Assembly: GCF_001941975.2 (NCBI RefSeq)
Contig: NZ_CP146991.1
Location: forward strand, 4,705,501-4,769,500
Direction of reading: 5' to 3'
Length of the DNA: 64,000 nt
Source of the DNA: Sporomusa sphaeroides DSM 2875
Lineage (GTDB): Bacteria; Bacillota; Negativicutes; Sporomusales; Sporomusaceae
Shown here piece after piece: positions 25,111-35,400 of this stretch. Within the stretch, counting starts at the first letter, position 1; each line of letters starts with the position of its first letter. A program made the position numbers and the translations under genes. The notes under the pieces are model-generated. The model was given only the letters and a program-made list of their open reading frames with translations. It was not told where the DNA came from and did not search any database.

Positions 25111-25259
25111 GTTCACATTATAGATTCCTATTTTTATAATTTCTTTAGAAAAGGCTGGTAAAATAAAATCCGCTCACCAGGAGTAACCCGGTAAACGGCG
25201 TTATAATTTTTCTTTTTTTATCATATGATTTTAGAGTTATTTCTTGGGAGGCGAATTTT

Positions 25260-25967
25260 ATGAGAAGTCTTTTTATCAGAAAACCGCCTAAACTGCTTTC
25301 GATAGCAACCGTATTGCTTATCAGCTTTTTTGCATGGATCAATGTACTTCAGCAATGGTATGAAATAGAATTAGCCGCCATTCCTAACCAACCGACAGCA
25401 GCACCTAAAGGCAGCATTTCTATTCATATCAAAATACCCTCCCGTATCTTAGAAGTCCATGAAAACAATAAAGTATACAAAACCTACCGGGTTGCTGTAG
25501 GCAAAGGTGAAACTCCGACACCGGTCGGAGAATGGGTAATCATTTGGAAATCCTATCGGGCCGGTGATATTTTCGGCACCCGCTTCCTCGCACTTAACGT
25601 CCCTTGGGGAGGTTATGGCATCCATGGGACTAATCAACCCTGGAGCATTGGCAATTACGCCAGCCATGGGTGCATTCGCATGCGGAATAAGGATGTCGAA
25701 GAACTGTATGAATGGATTCCCATTGGTACACCGGTGACGATCGAAAATCACCCCATCTCCATCCAGCGCCAGTTAAAAGTGAGTTTAATGGGGCCTGATG
25801 TTGTAAAACTGCAACTCAAACTAAGAAATCTCGGCTACCTGGAAGAAAGGGCGGACGGCTTTTTTAACAAAGAAACCGAAATTGCCGTTAAGCGGTTCCA
25901 ACATGATCATGGCCTTAAGACCACAGGCATTGTTGATAGAAAGACGCTTGATTTATTGGGGCTTTAA
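25260..25967 (+). CDS. L,D-transpeptidase (YkuD) with peptidoglycan-binding domain
   Basis: A 235-residue envelope enzyme. A signal anchor lies at residues 13-30, the YkuD domain at about 50-165 with YGIHGTN and the active-site motif SHGCIRM (Cys138), and a PG_binding_1 domain at about 175-235 (VVKLQLKLRNLGYL...TLDLLGL). Such enzymes make 3-3 cross-links in peptidoglycan or attach envelope proteins to it. The order catalytic then binding domain is common in clostridia. GGGAGG precedes the ATG. It is a single gene with no operon partner. Confidence 0.9.
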   Translation: MRSLFIRKPPKLLSIATVLLISFFAWINVLQQWYEIELAAIPNQPTAAPKGSISIHIKIPSRILEVHENNKVYKTYRVAVGKGETPTPVGEWVIIWKSYRAGDIFGTRFLALNVPWGGYGIHGTNQPWSIGNYASHGCIRMRNKDVEELYEWIPIGTPVTIENHPISIQRQLKVSLMGPDVVKLQLKLRNLGYLEERADGFFNKETEIAVKRFQHDHGLKTTGIVDRKTLDLLGL

Positions 25968-26029
25968 TTCTTCGATTGCTGCCGCCGCCTTTTGCAGGTT
26001 TGGGTGAGAAGCTGCAATAATTTACTATA

Positions 26030-26794
26030 TTATATTTTGAATTTGTAGATTGCCGTTTGTAATTCCTCCGCCATTTTGGCAAGGTTTTGGCTGCTTGCGG
26101 CAATTTCCTCCGTGGACGCCGATTGCTCTTCGGTCGCCGCAGACACTGTCTGTGTTTGCCCTGCCATGTTCCTGCTGACATCATCAATGTCCTTCATGGC
26201 AGAAACTATTTGCTGGCTTCCTATTCCTACCTGTTGAATACTTGCCGAAATCTCCTGCCTTTGGGCCGATAACTCACCGACGAGTGTTGCAATTTGATTA
26301 AAAGATTGTCCGGCAGTATTAACAACTTTAGTGCCAAGCTTTACCTCCCTGGTTCCTTCACTCATGGATAAAACAGCCTGGTCTGTGTCTGTTTGGATTT
26401 CCTGAATCAGGCCGGCTATCCGTTTAGCTGCCTCCTGGGATTGCTCTGCCAGCTTACGGACCTCCTCGGCGACAACAGTGAAACCCCGGCCTTGCTCTCC
26501 CGCACGGGCCGCTTCAATGGCGGCATTAAGTGCCAACAGGTTGGTTTGTCCGGCAATACCTGATATGGTATCTACAATCTGTCCGATTTCCTTCGAGCGC
26601 TCGCCTAATTTAGTAACAACATTGGCCGAATGGGTTACCGTTTCTTCAATGTGTTCCATTTGGTCGATTGCCGTATCAATGGCTTTAATTCCTTCCTCCG
26701 CGGCTTCCGCGGTTTTAACGGAAGTATTTTCGACTTCGGTATTATTTGCCACAAACTGCTGAATGTTTTTAGATATCTGCTCAACCGAGGACGC
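26030..26794 (-). pseudogene. Chemoreceptor remnant: C-terminal signalling domain only
   Basis: About 255 residues match the cytoplasmic hairpin of methyl-accepting chemotaxis proteins, including the tip [20 protein letters not shown] and [15 protein letters not shown]. The sensor, transmembrane and HAMP parts are missing. Upstream of residue ASSVEQ the frame stays open for another 57 codons but the sequence there is unrelated and includes an insertion-sequence-end-like motif at 26881. I read this as a receptor gene cut by a rearrangement. A soluble truncated receptor is possible but no ribosome binding site supports it. Confidence 0.75.
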
Positions 26795-26880
26795 CTCATA
26801 GCAAAGAAGAACGACAGGGGCGTAACGCCGCCGATAAAGCCTTAAAAATTGCTCAAGCAATTTTAAGGAAACCCTAAACC

Positions 26881-26912
26881 TGGGACAAGGAACCTGTCCC
26901 CTCGTCCCACTT
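26881..26912. repeat. Insertion-sequence-end-like palindromic remnant
   Basis: GGGACAAGGAACCTGTC here closely matches the right terminal repeat of the IS1182-type element (GGGACAAGGGACCTGTC on the minus strand at 38748). It is followed by a reversed partial copy, CGTCCC. It lies just beyond the break in the chemoreceptor remnant. Confidence 0.5.
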
Positions 26913-26954
26913 TTTTCTCCGGACTTTTTGAAGTTCGGGGATTTTTTTATGCAA

Positions 26955-26988
26955 AAAGGGGCCATCGCACTTAGTGCGATGCCCCTTT
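26955..26988 (-). terminator. Terminator of the MalT/BTAD regulator gene
   Basis: AAAGGGG and ATCGCAC pair with GTGCGAT and CCCCTTT around a TTA loop; on the minus strand TTTTTGC follows. Confidence 0.85.
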
Positions 26989-27047
26989 GGATTGCGCCGG
27001 TTCAGTGATACGCGGCTTGCCAGAACCGGATTTTATATTTTTCCGGA

Positions 27048-30000
27048 TTATTTCACCAGTTTTGCATATAACGCCTGCAGTTCAGGTGAGGGACGAAGGC
27101 CGAGTTCCTCGCGAAACACCACTTCGGTCTTTTGATACTGCCTGACAAGCGCTTTGCGGTTGCCCTGTCCGTAGTAAGCTTTGATCAGCATGGCTTGGAC
27201 TTCTTCGTTGAAGGGGTCCGCTGCCTCCATAATCTGCAAGCGCTCTAGCGCCACGGCATACAAGCGGGCATCCAGATAATACCGTGCAAGGGTTATTTCG
27301 ATTTCAGCATACAGATTTCTAAATTTTTCCCGTCCGTAAAACAGCCACGGATAGTCCATTCCCTCCAGATAGTCGCCACGGTAAAGGGCCGCTGCCTGCT
27401 TAAGGCAGTGCACTTTTTCCTCTATGGCAATATCCTGGTACAGGCCGGCTGCCGCCAGTTCCTGAAATTCCCGGATGTCGCTGCTAAAGCCGGCCGATTG
27501 CAGAGCATAACGTTTGCCGCTGTAGGCAAGCATATCGGGACAGTTGGACTTTTTCAGCAGTTTGCGTAAACGATGCAGCGTGACATGAAAAATATTGGCG
27601 GCATTTTCCGCATCCATATCCGGCCATAAATCTTCCTGGATCTGTTCCCGGCTGACCGGCTCTCCTTTGTGCAGCAGGTAGGCCAGTAAATCCTGTGTCT
27701 TGGCTGTGCGCCAGCCGGTTTTGCCAAGCTCGGTATCCTGGACAAAAACGGTAAACCGCCCCAGCATATTGACTTGCAGCGAAACAGAGAAAACCCCCGG
27801 GGTATTGTCCTCTTGAGCCGCGGGAATGCCCAGACGCTGAGCCGCCAGGCGCGCCGACTGGCGGACTGCCATGTCCGTGTCCTTGACCAGAGCGGTTATC
27901 ACCGTAGCGGCATGAACCCCGAGAATTTCCGCCAGTGGGGCAATGACCCGGGAACGGACCTTCGGATCATGATGCTTGGCCAGACAAGTGAGGAGAGGTA
28001 CAGCCTTTTCCAGCTTGCGGGCCAGAATACGTTGGATAAATGCAACTTCCACGCCGTTTTCCAGGCCCAGTTGCAGCACCGGCTGCAGCAGCTCATAATG
28101 TGTCAGGAAAACATTTAAGAAGTTATGCCTGGCAGCCAATTCCAACACTTTTTCCGTATACGCCCGTGCTGTCTCCGCCTTCCCTTCACTGACGGCCAGC
28201 CAGGCCTGGAACGCATAGCCATAACACTGTCCGCGCATAAAGCCATACTGGTCAAACCGATTGACTGCTGTGGACAACATCTCCTTGCCCTGTTGCAGCT
28301 CCCCGGTATGGATGAAACTCAGTGAACCCAGCAACAGACAGACATCTTGGGCGAGTACGTAATACGGTCCCACTTCAGCCAACGCTTCCACAGCTTTTTC
28401 CCGCGCCTCAATCCACCGCCCCTGCAGACCCAGACATTCGGACCAAAGAGCTAAGCTCAAAGCCGAATAAATATGATCACCATTATTTTCCCTGACAAAT
28501 TCCACAGATCGCTTGCAGTATTCTTCCGCCAAGGTCCATTCGCCCCGGCTGCAATAAATACTGGACAACTGCCCGTAAGCAGAAGGGAGGGCATCGGTCA
28601 GATCAAAATTTTCTTTAATTGCCACATTGCGTTTTGCATAATCGAGAGCCTTTTCCCACTCTCCCCAATCCAGATAAATAAAGGCAATATAATCCTGCAT
28701 GTGGTAGCTGGGCATAAACCATTCCGGCAGGCGCTCGGTTGTCTTGTTGTACATCCGCAGTGCCCGGGGATAATCACCCTGCATCCAGTAAACATGACCC
28801 AAACCTTCCAGGATATGCGCTTTGGCATATTTATCATTACGCCGTTTTGCCGCTGCAAAGGCGCTGACCAGAACAGCTTCCGCCTCACGGAAGTGTCCTG
28901 TATACAACAGGCACGAGGATCTTTCCAGCGGCAAATCGACACGCGTGTTATCTGCTAACGGCAATTGGTGAAGCACTTGTTCCAACAAGGCAAGACTTTC
29001 AGCAAACCGGCCCCGGCACCGCAACACCCGGGCCTGAAGCAGCCGGGTTTCTGTCAGACCTTGTTGGCTGCCGCTGTCTAAAAAAAACGGCGCCGCCTTG
29101 TTTAGCCATTTTTCAGCTTCGTCCAATCGTCCTTGAAACATTTCCACTCTGGCGCGATAAAGACTTAACCAAGGGTCATCCGTCAAATCAGTCTCTCCCA
29201 GGGTGGTTAACCAACGGGACATGGTTTGCCAACGCCCTTGCGTAAGAGCTTGCCTGGCAGCTTCTGCCAATATGGCTTTTAATTCGTCCTGGGCACCGGC
29301 AGCCCGGAAGTATTCCGCAGCCAGGCTTAGCTCACCGCATTCCCGGGCCATGATGCCTGCCTGCCGCTGCCAGAATTGCCGTTCGTTGCCCAATTGGTCC
29401 AGCAAAAATTCCCGAAATAGCTGATGATAACGATAAGCGTTGCCCGAATCGGCTAAAGGGACCAGAAACAGATTCTGTTTTTCCAGCAGCTCCAGCATCT
29501 GCCGGGAATCCTGCCGCGCCAGCAGCCTATCGCAAGCCGCTGCCGTAACGGTTTCCAAAACAGCAGTCTTTTTAAGAAAATCCACCACCTTGTCCGGCTG
29601 GCGGGACATAACCTGGGCCGCCAGATATTCATATGTCTCAGTATTACTGCCCCCCGGGAAAAGAGAAGGAGAATCCACGCAGCTTAAATCGGCCAGAAAC
29701 TTTACGGCCGCCGGCCAGCCTTCGACCTTACGTTCCAGCAATTCCAGGTCCTCACAGGCAAATCGCGATCCCCTCCCGATCAGATATACCCGCAATTCCT
29801 CGCCGCTGAAACGCAATTCCCCGGCTCTTACGGTTTTTACAAACCCGGAAGCCTTGAGTTGGCTTAGGTCAAGCGGCGGTATCGTGCGGCTGGCAATCAT
29901 GACATGAACATGTTCGGGCAGATGATTCAGCAGTTCCTCCAAAAAACGATGTACAAACAAAGCGGTAATTTCATGGTAATCATCCAAAGCCAATACGATG

Positions 30001-30374
30001 GGGACCTGTTCCCAACGGTATAATTCGTTGACAAAAGCGGTTAAGAGCAGGCGCAGGCGGCCTTCAAAATCACCGGCAAACAGCGGCAGCACCTGCTGAC
30101 CGAATCCGGGAAGCTGCCTGGCGATGCCGGCCGTTAAATAACGCAAAAAGACAGCCGGATCGTTGTCATGGGCATCCAGCTGATACCAGACCAGCGTCCG
30201 GCCAGCCGTATCCGCAAGTTGGAGCATTGTCGTTGTTTTGCCGTAACCAGCCGGAGCTGTCAACAGAACAAACTGCTGACCGCCGCCGGCGATTTTTTTT
30301 ATTAATCCGGATCTCTCAATAGTGCCACTTCCACGGCGGGGCGGCATCAGTTTTAGGAGTAGTAAATCAGACAT
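27048..30374 (-). CDS. MalT-like STAND ATPase with C-terminal SARP/BTAD domain
   Basis: A 1108-residue regulator. Residues 1-300 are a MalT-type STAND ATPase (Walker A APAGYGKTT, Walker B IVLALDDYHEI); 340-800 are TPR repeats; about 810-880 show two HEAT-like repeats; 885-1108 are an OmpR-like winged helix plus BTAD domain (LGRFTVFVQDTEL...QDLLAYLLHKGEPVSREQI). The DNA-binding part is thus C-terminal, opposite to the regulator at 16293. It is divergent from the adhesin operon, which is its likely target. GGAGGGG precedes the ATG. Confidence 0.85.
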   Translation of the reverse strand: MSDLLLLKLMPPRRGSGTIERSGLIKKIAGGGQQFVLLTAPAGYGKTTTMLQLADTAGRTLVWYQLDAHDNDPAVFLRYLTAGIARQLPGFGQQVLPLFAGDFEGRLRLLLTAFVNELYRWEQVPIVLALDDYHEITALFVHRFLEELLNHLPEHVHVMIASRTIPPLDLSQLKASGFVKTVRAGELRFSGEELRVYLIGRGSRFACEDLELLERKVEGWPAAVKFLADLSCVDSPSLFPGGSNTETYEYLAAQVMSRQPDKVVDFLKKTAVLETVTAAACDRLLARQDSRQMLELLEKQNLFLVPLADSGNAYRYHQLFREFLLDQLGNERQFWQRQAGIMARECGELSLAAEYFRAAGAQDELKAILAEAARQALTQGRWQTMSRWLTTLGETDLTDDPWLSLYRARVEMFQGRLDEAEKWLNKAAPFFLDSGSQQGLTETRLLQARVLRCRGRFAESLALLEQVLHQLPLADNTRVDLPLERSSCLLYTGHFREAEAVLVSAFAAAKRRNDKYAKAHILEGLGHVYWMQGDYPRALRMYNKTTERLPEWFMPSYHMQDYIAFIYLDWGEWEKALDYAKRNVAIKENFDLTDALPSAYGQLSSIYCSRGEWTLAEEYCKRSVEFVRENNGDHIYSALSLALWSECLGLQGRWIEAREKAVEALAEVGPYYVLAQDVCLLLGSLSFIHTGELQQGKEMLSTAVNRFDQYGFMRGQCYGYAFQAWLAVSEGKAETARAYTEKVLELAARHNFLNVFLTHYELLQPVLQLGLENGVEVAFIQRILARKLEKAVPLLTCLAKHHDPKVRSRVIAPLAEILGVHAATVITALVKDTDMAVRQSARLAAQRLGIPAAQEDNTPGVFSVSLQVNMLGRFTVFVQDTELGKTGWRTAKTQDLLAYLLHKGEPVSREQIQEDLWPDMDAENAANIFHVTLHRLRKLLKKSNCPDMLAYSGKRYALQSAGFSSDIREFQELAAAGLYQDIAIEEKVHCLKQAAALYRGDYLEGMDYPWLFYGREKFRNLYAEIEITLARYYLDARLYAVALERLQIMEAADPFNEEVQAMLIKAYYGQGNRKALVRQYQKTEVVFREELGLRPSPELQALYAKLVK

Positions 30375-30681
30375 GATACCCCTCCAGAACCTAGATTTTC
30401 CCGGGATTACCTAAGGAGCTCATATAAATGTATTTTTTTGACTTTTGTTAATAAAATCCTGCTCTTTTTTGCGGGATTGTTAAGTTTTTGGTAAGAGGCC
30501 ACTTGTTAGAATTAACCTACAGAATGGCACCCGTCTGAGCTGATAAAGCCTTCTGAAATCTGCCAGAATGTCCAATAGTGCAAAAGGAGTTGATAGACAG
30601 AACACCGGTTCTTATTGTTTAAGCTAAAACCGTATCGCCGGCGCAGGGTTGAGCCCTGCTCCGGCAAGGAGGAATGTTGAA
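30375..30681. promoter_or_regulatory. Divergent promoter region of the adhesin locus
   Basis: A 307-base non-coding gap between the regulator and the adhesin operon. It contains AT-rich stretches (for example TTTTTTTGACTTTTG near 30432) and should hold both promoters, but I cannot fix a -35/-10 pair. A GAAC-N4-GTTC palindrome at 30600 is probably chance. Confidence 0.35.
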
Positions 30682-31116
30682 ATGAGTAATTTAGATGCCA
30701 AGCTGGGCGAACTCTGTGCCAGGTTGCCTGCGCTCTCGCCTGGAGGCAAACAGACTGCGGCCAAAATCATCCCCTGGCTGCTGATGGGTTTCGGCACATT
30801 CGGCTTTTTAACCTGGTTAAGTTCCCTCCAGGCCTTTTTCGCTTTTTCCGGCCTGGCTCAGGCTGCGTTTCCCGGCGGCCTGCTGTTACTGTCCTGGCTG
30901 ACGGCGCCGCTGCTGCAGCTCCTGGCCGTAATCAGCGGCTATCTGTTGCTGCAGCAAAAGCCTCTTGGCTGGCAGCTGGCCTTTTACTCACTGCTGGCCG
31001 GAGCAATCATCAGTCTGTTGTCGGTTATGCCTTTAGGGTTGTTGCTGCATGTATTGTTTGGCTATTTTTTGCTTCAGATCAGGGAGTTTTACCGTGAACA
31101 GCCGGCGGCGAAATAA
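30682..31116 (+). CDS. Small integral membrane protein of the adhesin operon
   Basis: A 144-residue protein with a charged N-terminus and about three to four hydrophobic helices (for example IIPWLLMGFGTFGFLTWL, LLLLSWLTAPLLQLLAVI and AIISLLSVMPLGLLLHVLF). No motif is recognised. AAGGAGG precedes the ATG at 30682. It is the first gene of the likely operon that continues with the heptosyltransferase and autotransporter, 47 bases downstream, so a role in adhesin maturation is possible but unproven. Confidence 0.6.
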   Translation: MSNLDAKLGELCARLPALSPGGKQTAAKIIPWLLMGFGTFGFLTWLSSLQAFFAFSGLAQAAFPGGLLLLSWLTAPLLQLLAVISGYLLLQQKPLGWQLAFYSLLAGAIISLLSVMPLGLLLHVLFGYFLLQIREFYREQPAAK

Positions 31117-31163
31117 ACCGCCAGGGCCGCAAACAACATCCACAGGAGGTGACCAAAACCAGC

Positions 31164-32411
31164 ATGCAGGAAACAAAATCCCCGAACCCAGTCGAACCGG
31201 CAAGCACCGCGGTAAAAAAGCCATATGCCGTTTTTGATCCCGGCCCGCTCACCTGCCAGACCGACATCGAAGGACTGGCCTTTGATTTCAACTACGGTGC
31301 GAGAATCAAAGTTCCGGCAGGCGACTGGCGCGTCAAAATCACCGACCGCGATTGCTTCAACACCCTCTACGATGCCAAAGCTTCCGACGTACTTGTCACC
31401 AGCACCAAGAAATATTATGTCAATTTCCGCCTGGAAATCTACCGGGAGGAAAAACTGGTATTCAGCCATGACTTTACTCCGGCCAGGAAAAGAATTCTCA
31501 TCAAATTCCCGGTCGGCACTCTGGGCGATATCATCGCCTGGTTTCCCTATGCGCAAGTCTTCCGCTACCGGCATAACTGCGAGGTATATTGTGCTATAGC
31601 GCCGGAACTGGCGGAGCTCTTCAAACCGACCTATCCTGAACTGCATTTCATCGGGCCTGACGAACGCCCGGACAATGTTTATGCCTCTTACTATATGGGC
31701 ATCTTCTTTCCCTGCGACGACCGCATGCATCAGCCGGTTGACTGGCGCATCGTCGGCCTGCAGAAGACTATCCCGTATATCCTGGGGCTCAGGCCGGAGG
31801 AAATCAGGCCACAGATTGCGCCGCGAAACCCGGAAAGAAGCATCGCGGAGCCTTATGTCTGCATTGCCGCCCAGGCCACCAGCCAGGCCAAATACTGGAA
31901 CAATCCCGCCGGCTGGCTGAATATAATCAAACACCTCAAGGCCAAAGGCTACCGGGTCCTTTGTATTGACCAAAAAGACTGCCATGGCAGCGGCAGCCGC
32001 TGGAATACCATTCCCTACGGCGCCGAAGACTTTACCGGCAATCTGCCGCTAAGCGAGCGGGTGGACCTGCTGTATCACGCCGACTTTTTCATCGGCCTCT
32101 CCAGCGGCCTGTCCTGGCTGGCCTGGGCGGTAGGCAGGCCGGTGGTGCTGATCAGCGGCTTCAGCCTGCCGCTGACCGAATTTCATACCCCGTACCGGGT
32201 CATCAACTATCATGTGTGCAACAGCTGCTGGACAGACAGCGCCATCGAATTCGAACACAATGACTTCGCCTGGTGCCCGCGGCACAAAAACACCGACAGA
32301 CAGTTCGAATGCACCCGTTTCATTACCCCGGAACAGGTCGGCAGTGTCATTGACCAACTGATGTATGACTATAAATTGAATCCGCGAAAGGGAGTGAAAA
32401 ACCTATGCTGA
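31164..32411 (+). CDS. Autotransporter O-heptosyltransferase (TibC/AAH/BAHT family)
   Basis: A 415-residue cytoplasmic glycosyltransferase. A family-specific N-terminal segment precedes a GT9-like fold (KFPVGTLGDIIAWFPYAQVF..., then FFIGLSSGLSWLAWAVGRPVVLISGF). Near the C-terminus four cysteines (CNSC, AWC, FEC) form the iron-binding finger known from TibC-type dodecameric enzymes. It adds heptose from ADP-heptose to Ser residues of AIDA-type repeats. The stop overlaps the adhesin ATG by seven bases, so substrate and enzyme are coupled. AGGAGGT lies 12 bases before the ATG. Confidence 0.87.
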   Translation: MQETKSPNPVEPASTAVKKPYAVFDPGPLTCQTDIEGLAFDFNYGARIKVPAGDWRVKITDRDCFNTLYDAKASDVLVTSTKKYYVNFRLEIYREEKLVFSHDFTPARKRILIKFPVGTLGDIIAWFPYAQVFRYRHNCEVYCAIAPELAELFKPTYPELHFIGPDERPDNVYASYYMGIFFPCDDRMHQPVDWRIVGLQKTIPYILGLRPEEIRPQIAPRNPERSIAEPYVCIAAQATSQAKYWNNPAGWLNIIKHLKAKGYRVLCIDQKDCHGSGSRWNTIPYGAEDFTGNLPLSERVDLLYHADFFIGLSSGLSWLAWAVGRPVVLISGFSLPLTEFHTPYRVINYHVCNSCWTDSAIEFEHNDFAWCPRHKNTDRQFECTRFITPEQVGSVIDQLMYDYKLNPRKGVKNLC

Positions 32412-35400
32412 AAAAACCTAAAAAAACCAAAATCAATCCCCAGAAAACCCTGTCCATCATACTGGCGGTCGCTAACAGCCTCAACAGTGCCGCACCAATA
32501 GCCTTGCCGCTGGCTGCGGTCGTGCCGGAAATGCCCAAAGCCCGTCAGGGAGCTATCGACGAACTCTTAGCCACCAGCTTCAACCGCGGCGGTCAGATTC
32601 TTGATTATTTGTTCTTTAGCACCGCCTATGCCGAGACGGTTGATCCCGGCAACAGCCCGAAGAACGTCGACACCGGCACCGTTGACGGCGACGTTATCGT
32701 CAGTGGCGGCCGACAGAATGTGTACGACACCGGCAGCGCGACCAATACCATCATCAGCAGCGGCGGCAATCAGCATGTGTCAAGCGGCGGCAGTGCCTCC
32801 GGTACCGACATCCGCTTCGGCGGCAATCAATGGGTCTCCAGCGGCGGCACTGCCAGCAACACTGTAGTTAGCAACGGCGGCGCACAGCATGTGTCTGATC
32901 TCGGCACTGCCAGCGACACCACGGTTTATGACAACGGCAATCAATATATAGGATCTGGCGGCGTCACCCACAATACCGTATTGAGCGGCGGCAACCAGTG
33001 GGTCAATGGCGGCGGGGTAGCCAGCGGCACCACGATCAATAATGACGGCGTGCAAATCCTTACTGTCGGCGGCACGGCCATCAACGCAACCGTCAACAGC
33101 AGCGGCCGGCAGAACGTGTACGGCAGCGCCTCCGGCACCATAGTCAATAGCGGCGGCATCCAGGCTGTGGGCGATTCCGGCACTGCCACAAACACCACTG
33201 TCAATAACGGCGGCCGGCAGAATGTATTAAGCGGCGGCTCAGCTGACAACACCGCAGTTAGCAGCGGCGGACAGCAGCATGTTTCCAATGGAGGCGCCGC
33301 CACCGACACAGTCATCCATAGCGGCGGCAACCAGTATGTCTACAACGGCGGCACTGCTTCCGGTACGATTGTGAACAGCAACGCCCAGCAGAATGTACTC
33401 AGCGGCGGCACTGCCTCAGACACTACTGTCAATAACAACGGCACCCAGAATGTAATGTCAGGAGGCAGCGTGTCAGACGGCAGTGTGAACGGCAGCTACG
33501 CCCAGCAGTGGTTGTTGGGCGGCACTGCTACCAGCGTCACCGTCGCCAACGGCGGCCAGCAGCATGTGAGCAGCGGCGGCACCGCGAACGGCACCATCAT
33601 TAATTCCAGCGGCATGCAGAATGTATCAAGCGGCGGCTCAGCCGCAAATACTGTAATCAATTCCAGCGGCACGCAGCTTGTATATGATGGAGGCGCTGCC
33701 GCAGGCACCTTTGTCAACGCTCACGGCGCACAGATTATAAATTCCGGCGGCACGGCCAGCGGCAGCATCATCAGCGGCGCCAATGCCCACCAGATGTTAT
33801 ACGGCAATTCCATCAGTGCCACCGTTCACAGCGGCGGATATCAGTCCGTGCAGGCCGCCGGCGTCGCCACCGGCACAGAGCTTTACGGCACCGGCTTCCA
33901 GGAAGTGTACGGCACGGCCAACAGCACCTATATTAACGGCGGCGCTCAATATATCTACACTAACGGCATCGCCAACAGCACGGAGATTTACGGCAATGGC
34001 CACCAGTATGTGTCCAGCGGCGGCCAGGCTAACGGCACCGCCATCTATACCGGCTTCCAGGACGTGTTAGACGGCGGCCGCGCCTCCGGCACCACAATCC
34101 ATGACGGAAACCAGACGGTATCGGGCGGCGGCCAGGCCTTCCACACCACCATCAGCGGCGGCACCCAGGAGGTAAAGACCAACGCCAGAGCCTATAACAC
34201 CACCATCAGCGGCGGTAATCAGGCCCTGAGCGGCAGCAGCTCCCTGGCCGAAAACACCGTCATCCATAACGGCGGCACCCAGGAAGTGGGCAGCATCGCC
34301 GTTGCCCATCGCACCACCATCAGCGCCGGCGGCAGGCAGATCTTCAACGAAGGATTTGCCCGCAATACCACCATTGCTCAAGGCGGCATCCAGGAACTGG
34401 ATCAGGGTATGGCTGACCTCACCACCATCCAGGACGGCGGCATCCAGAATATTAGCGCCGGCGGCACAGCTACCAATACCACCATCATGAGCGGCGGTGT
34501 CCAGAATGTGTATGCCGGCGGCACTGCCGGCGGAACCACGGAAATCAGCAGTGACGTTACCCTTGATAACGGCAGCCTCTTCCTCGCCAGCGGCACCCTG
34601 TTCAGCGGCGGCACGGCGATAAGCGGCGGCACTCAGAATGTATTAGGCGGCTCCGCCCTCGGCACCATCATCTATAACGGCGGCACTCAGGCTGTATCAA
34701 GCGGCTCTGCCGTCAACACCATCATCCACAGCGGCGGCACCCAATCCGTATACCGGGGCGTTAACGTATCCGGCAGCACCGTCAACGCCGGCGGAATGAT
34801 CAACCTGGTACAATCCGGCGCGGCCCTGCAGGGCGATACCACCCTCAATCAGGGCACCATCCAAATCTTTAACCCGGCCACCGGCAGTTACGAGATCAGC
34901 AGGCTTGTCGTCAATGGCGGCGGCACCGTTAAGCTTGCCGCCGGCACCATCGGTAACCACCTGACGCTTGACGACCTGCAAGGCGCCGCCAGCTTCATCA
35001 TCAATACCGATCTTGCCAACAATACATCTGACCAAATCGAAATTAAAAGCTCCACTAACGCGGCAGGCAGCACCATCCAGGTTGCCTTTGACCCTGGCTT
35101 TGCATCCGGGTCCAGTATCAGCGGCACAGCAATCTTCGCCAATGTCGATACTGGCGATGCCAGCTTCCAGACGCTGCCAACCGACTGGGGAGCCTACCGT
35201 TTTACCCCGACAGTCTCAGCCAGCACCGACCCAAGCGGCACAACCTGGTCGATCACCGGACTGAGCACCTCAGGCAGCACCCCCGGCGGTAATCCTGGCG
35301 TAAGCGAAACCATGCTTACCGCCTCTGATGTCATCACCAACAACCTGACCCTGTGGCGCACCGAGAATAACAGCCTGATGCGGCGCATGGGCGAGCTGAG

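Noticed and set aside
25065-25139. 24-codon plus-strand frame with AGGAGG site
   Set aside because: The matching positions in the two sister copies have only ATG-TAA or no frame; the site is better explained as the complement of the small RNA body.
26795-26965. N-terminal 57 codons of the open frame leading into the chemoreceptor remnant
   Set aside because: The sequence is intergenic repeat material with no receptor features or ribosome binding site.
30600-30611. GAACACCGGTTC as a LexA box before the adhesin operon
   Set aside because: A single GAAC-N4-GTTC match is expected about once by chance in 64 kb, and there is no second box or damage-related gene.
32650-34800. Short regular repeats resembling a CRISPR array
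   Set aside because: They are in-frame coding repeats of about 57 bases for the AIDA-type beta-helix; the repeats vary and there are no unique spacers.
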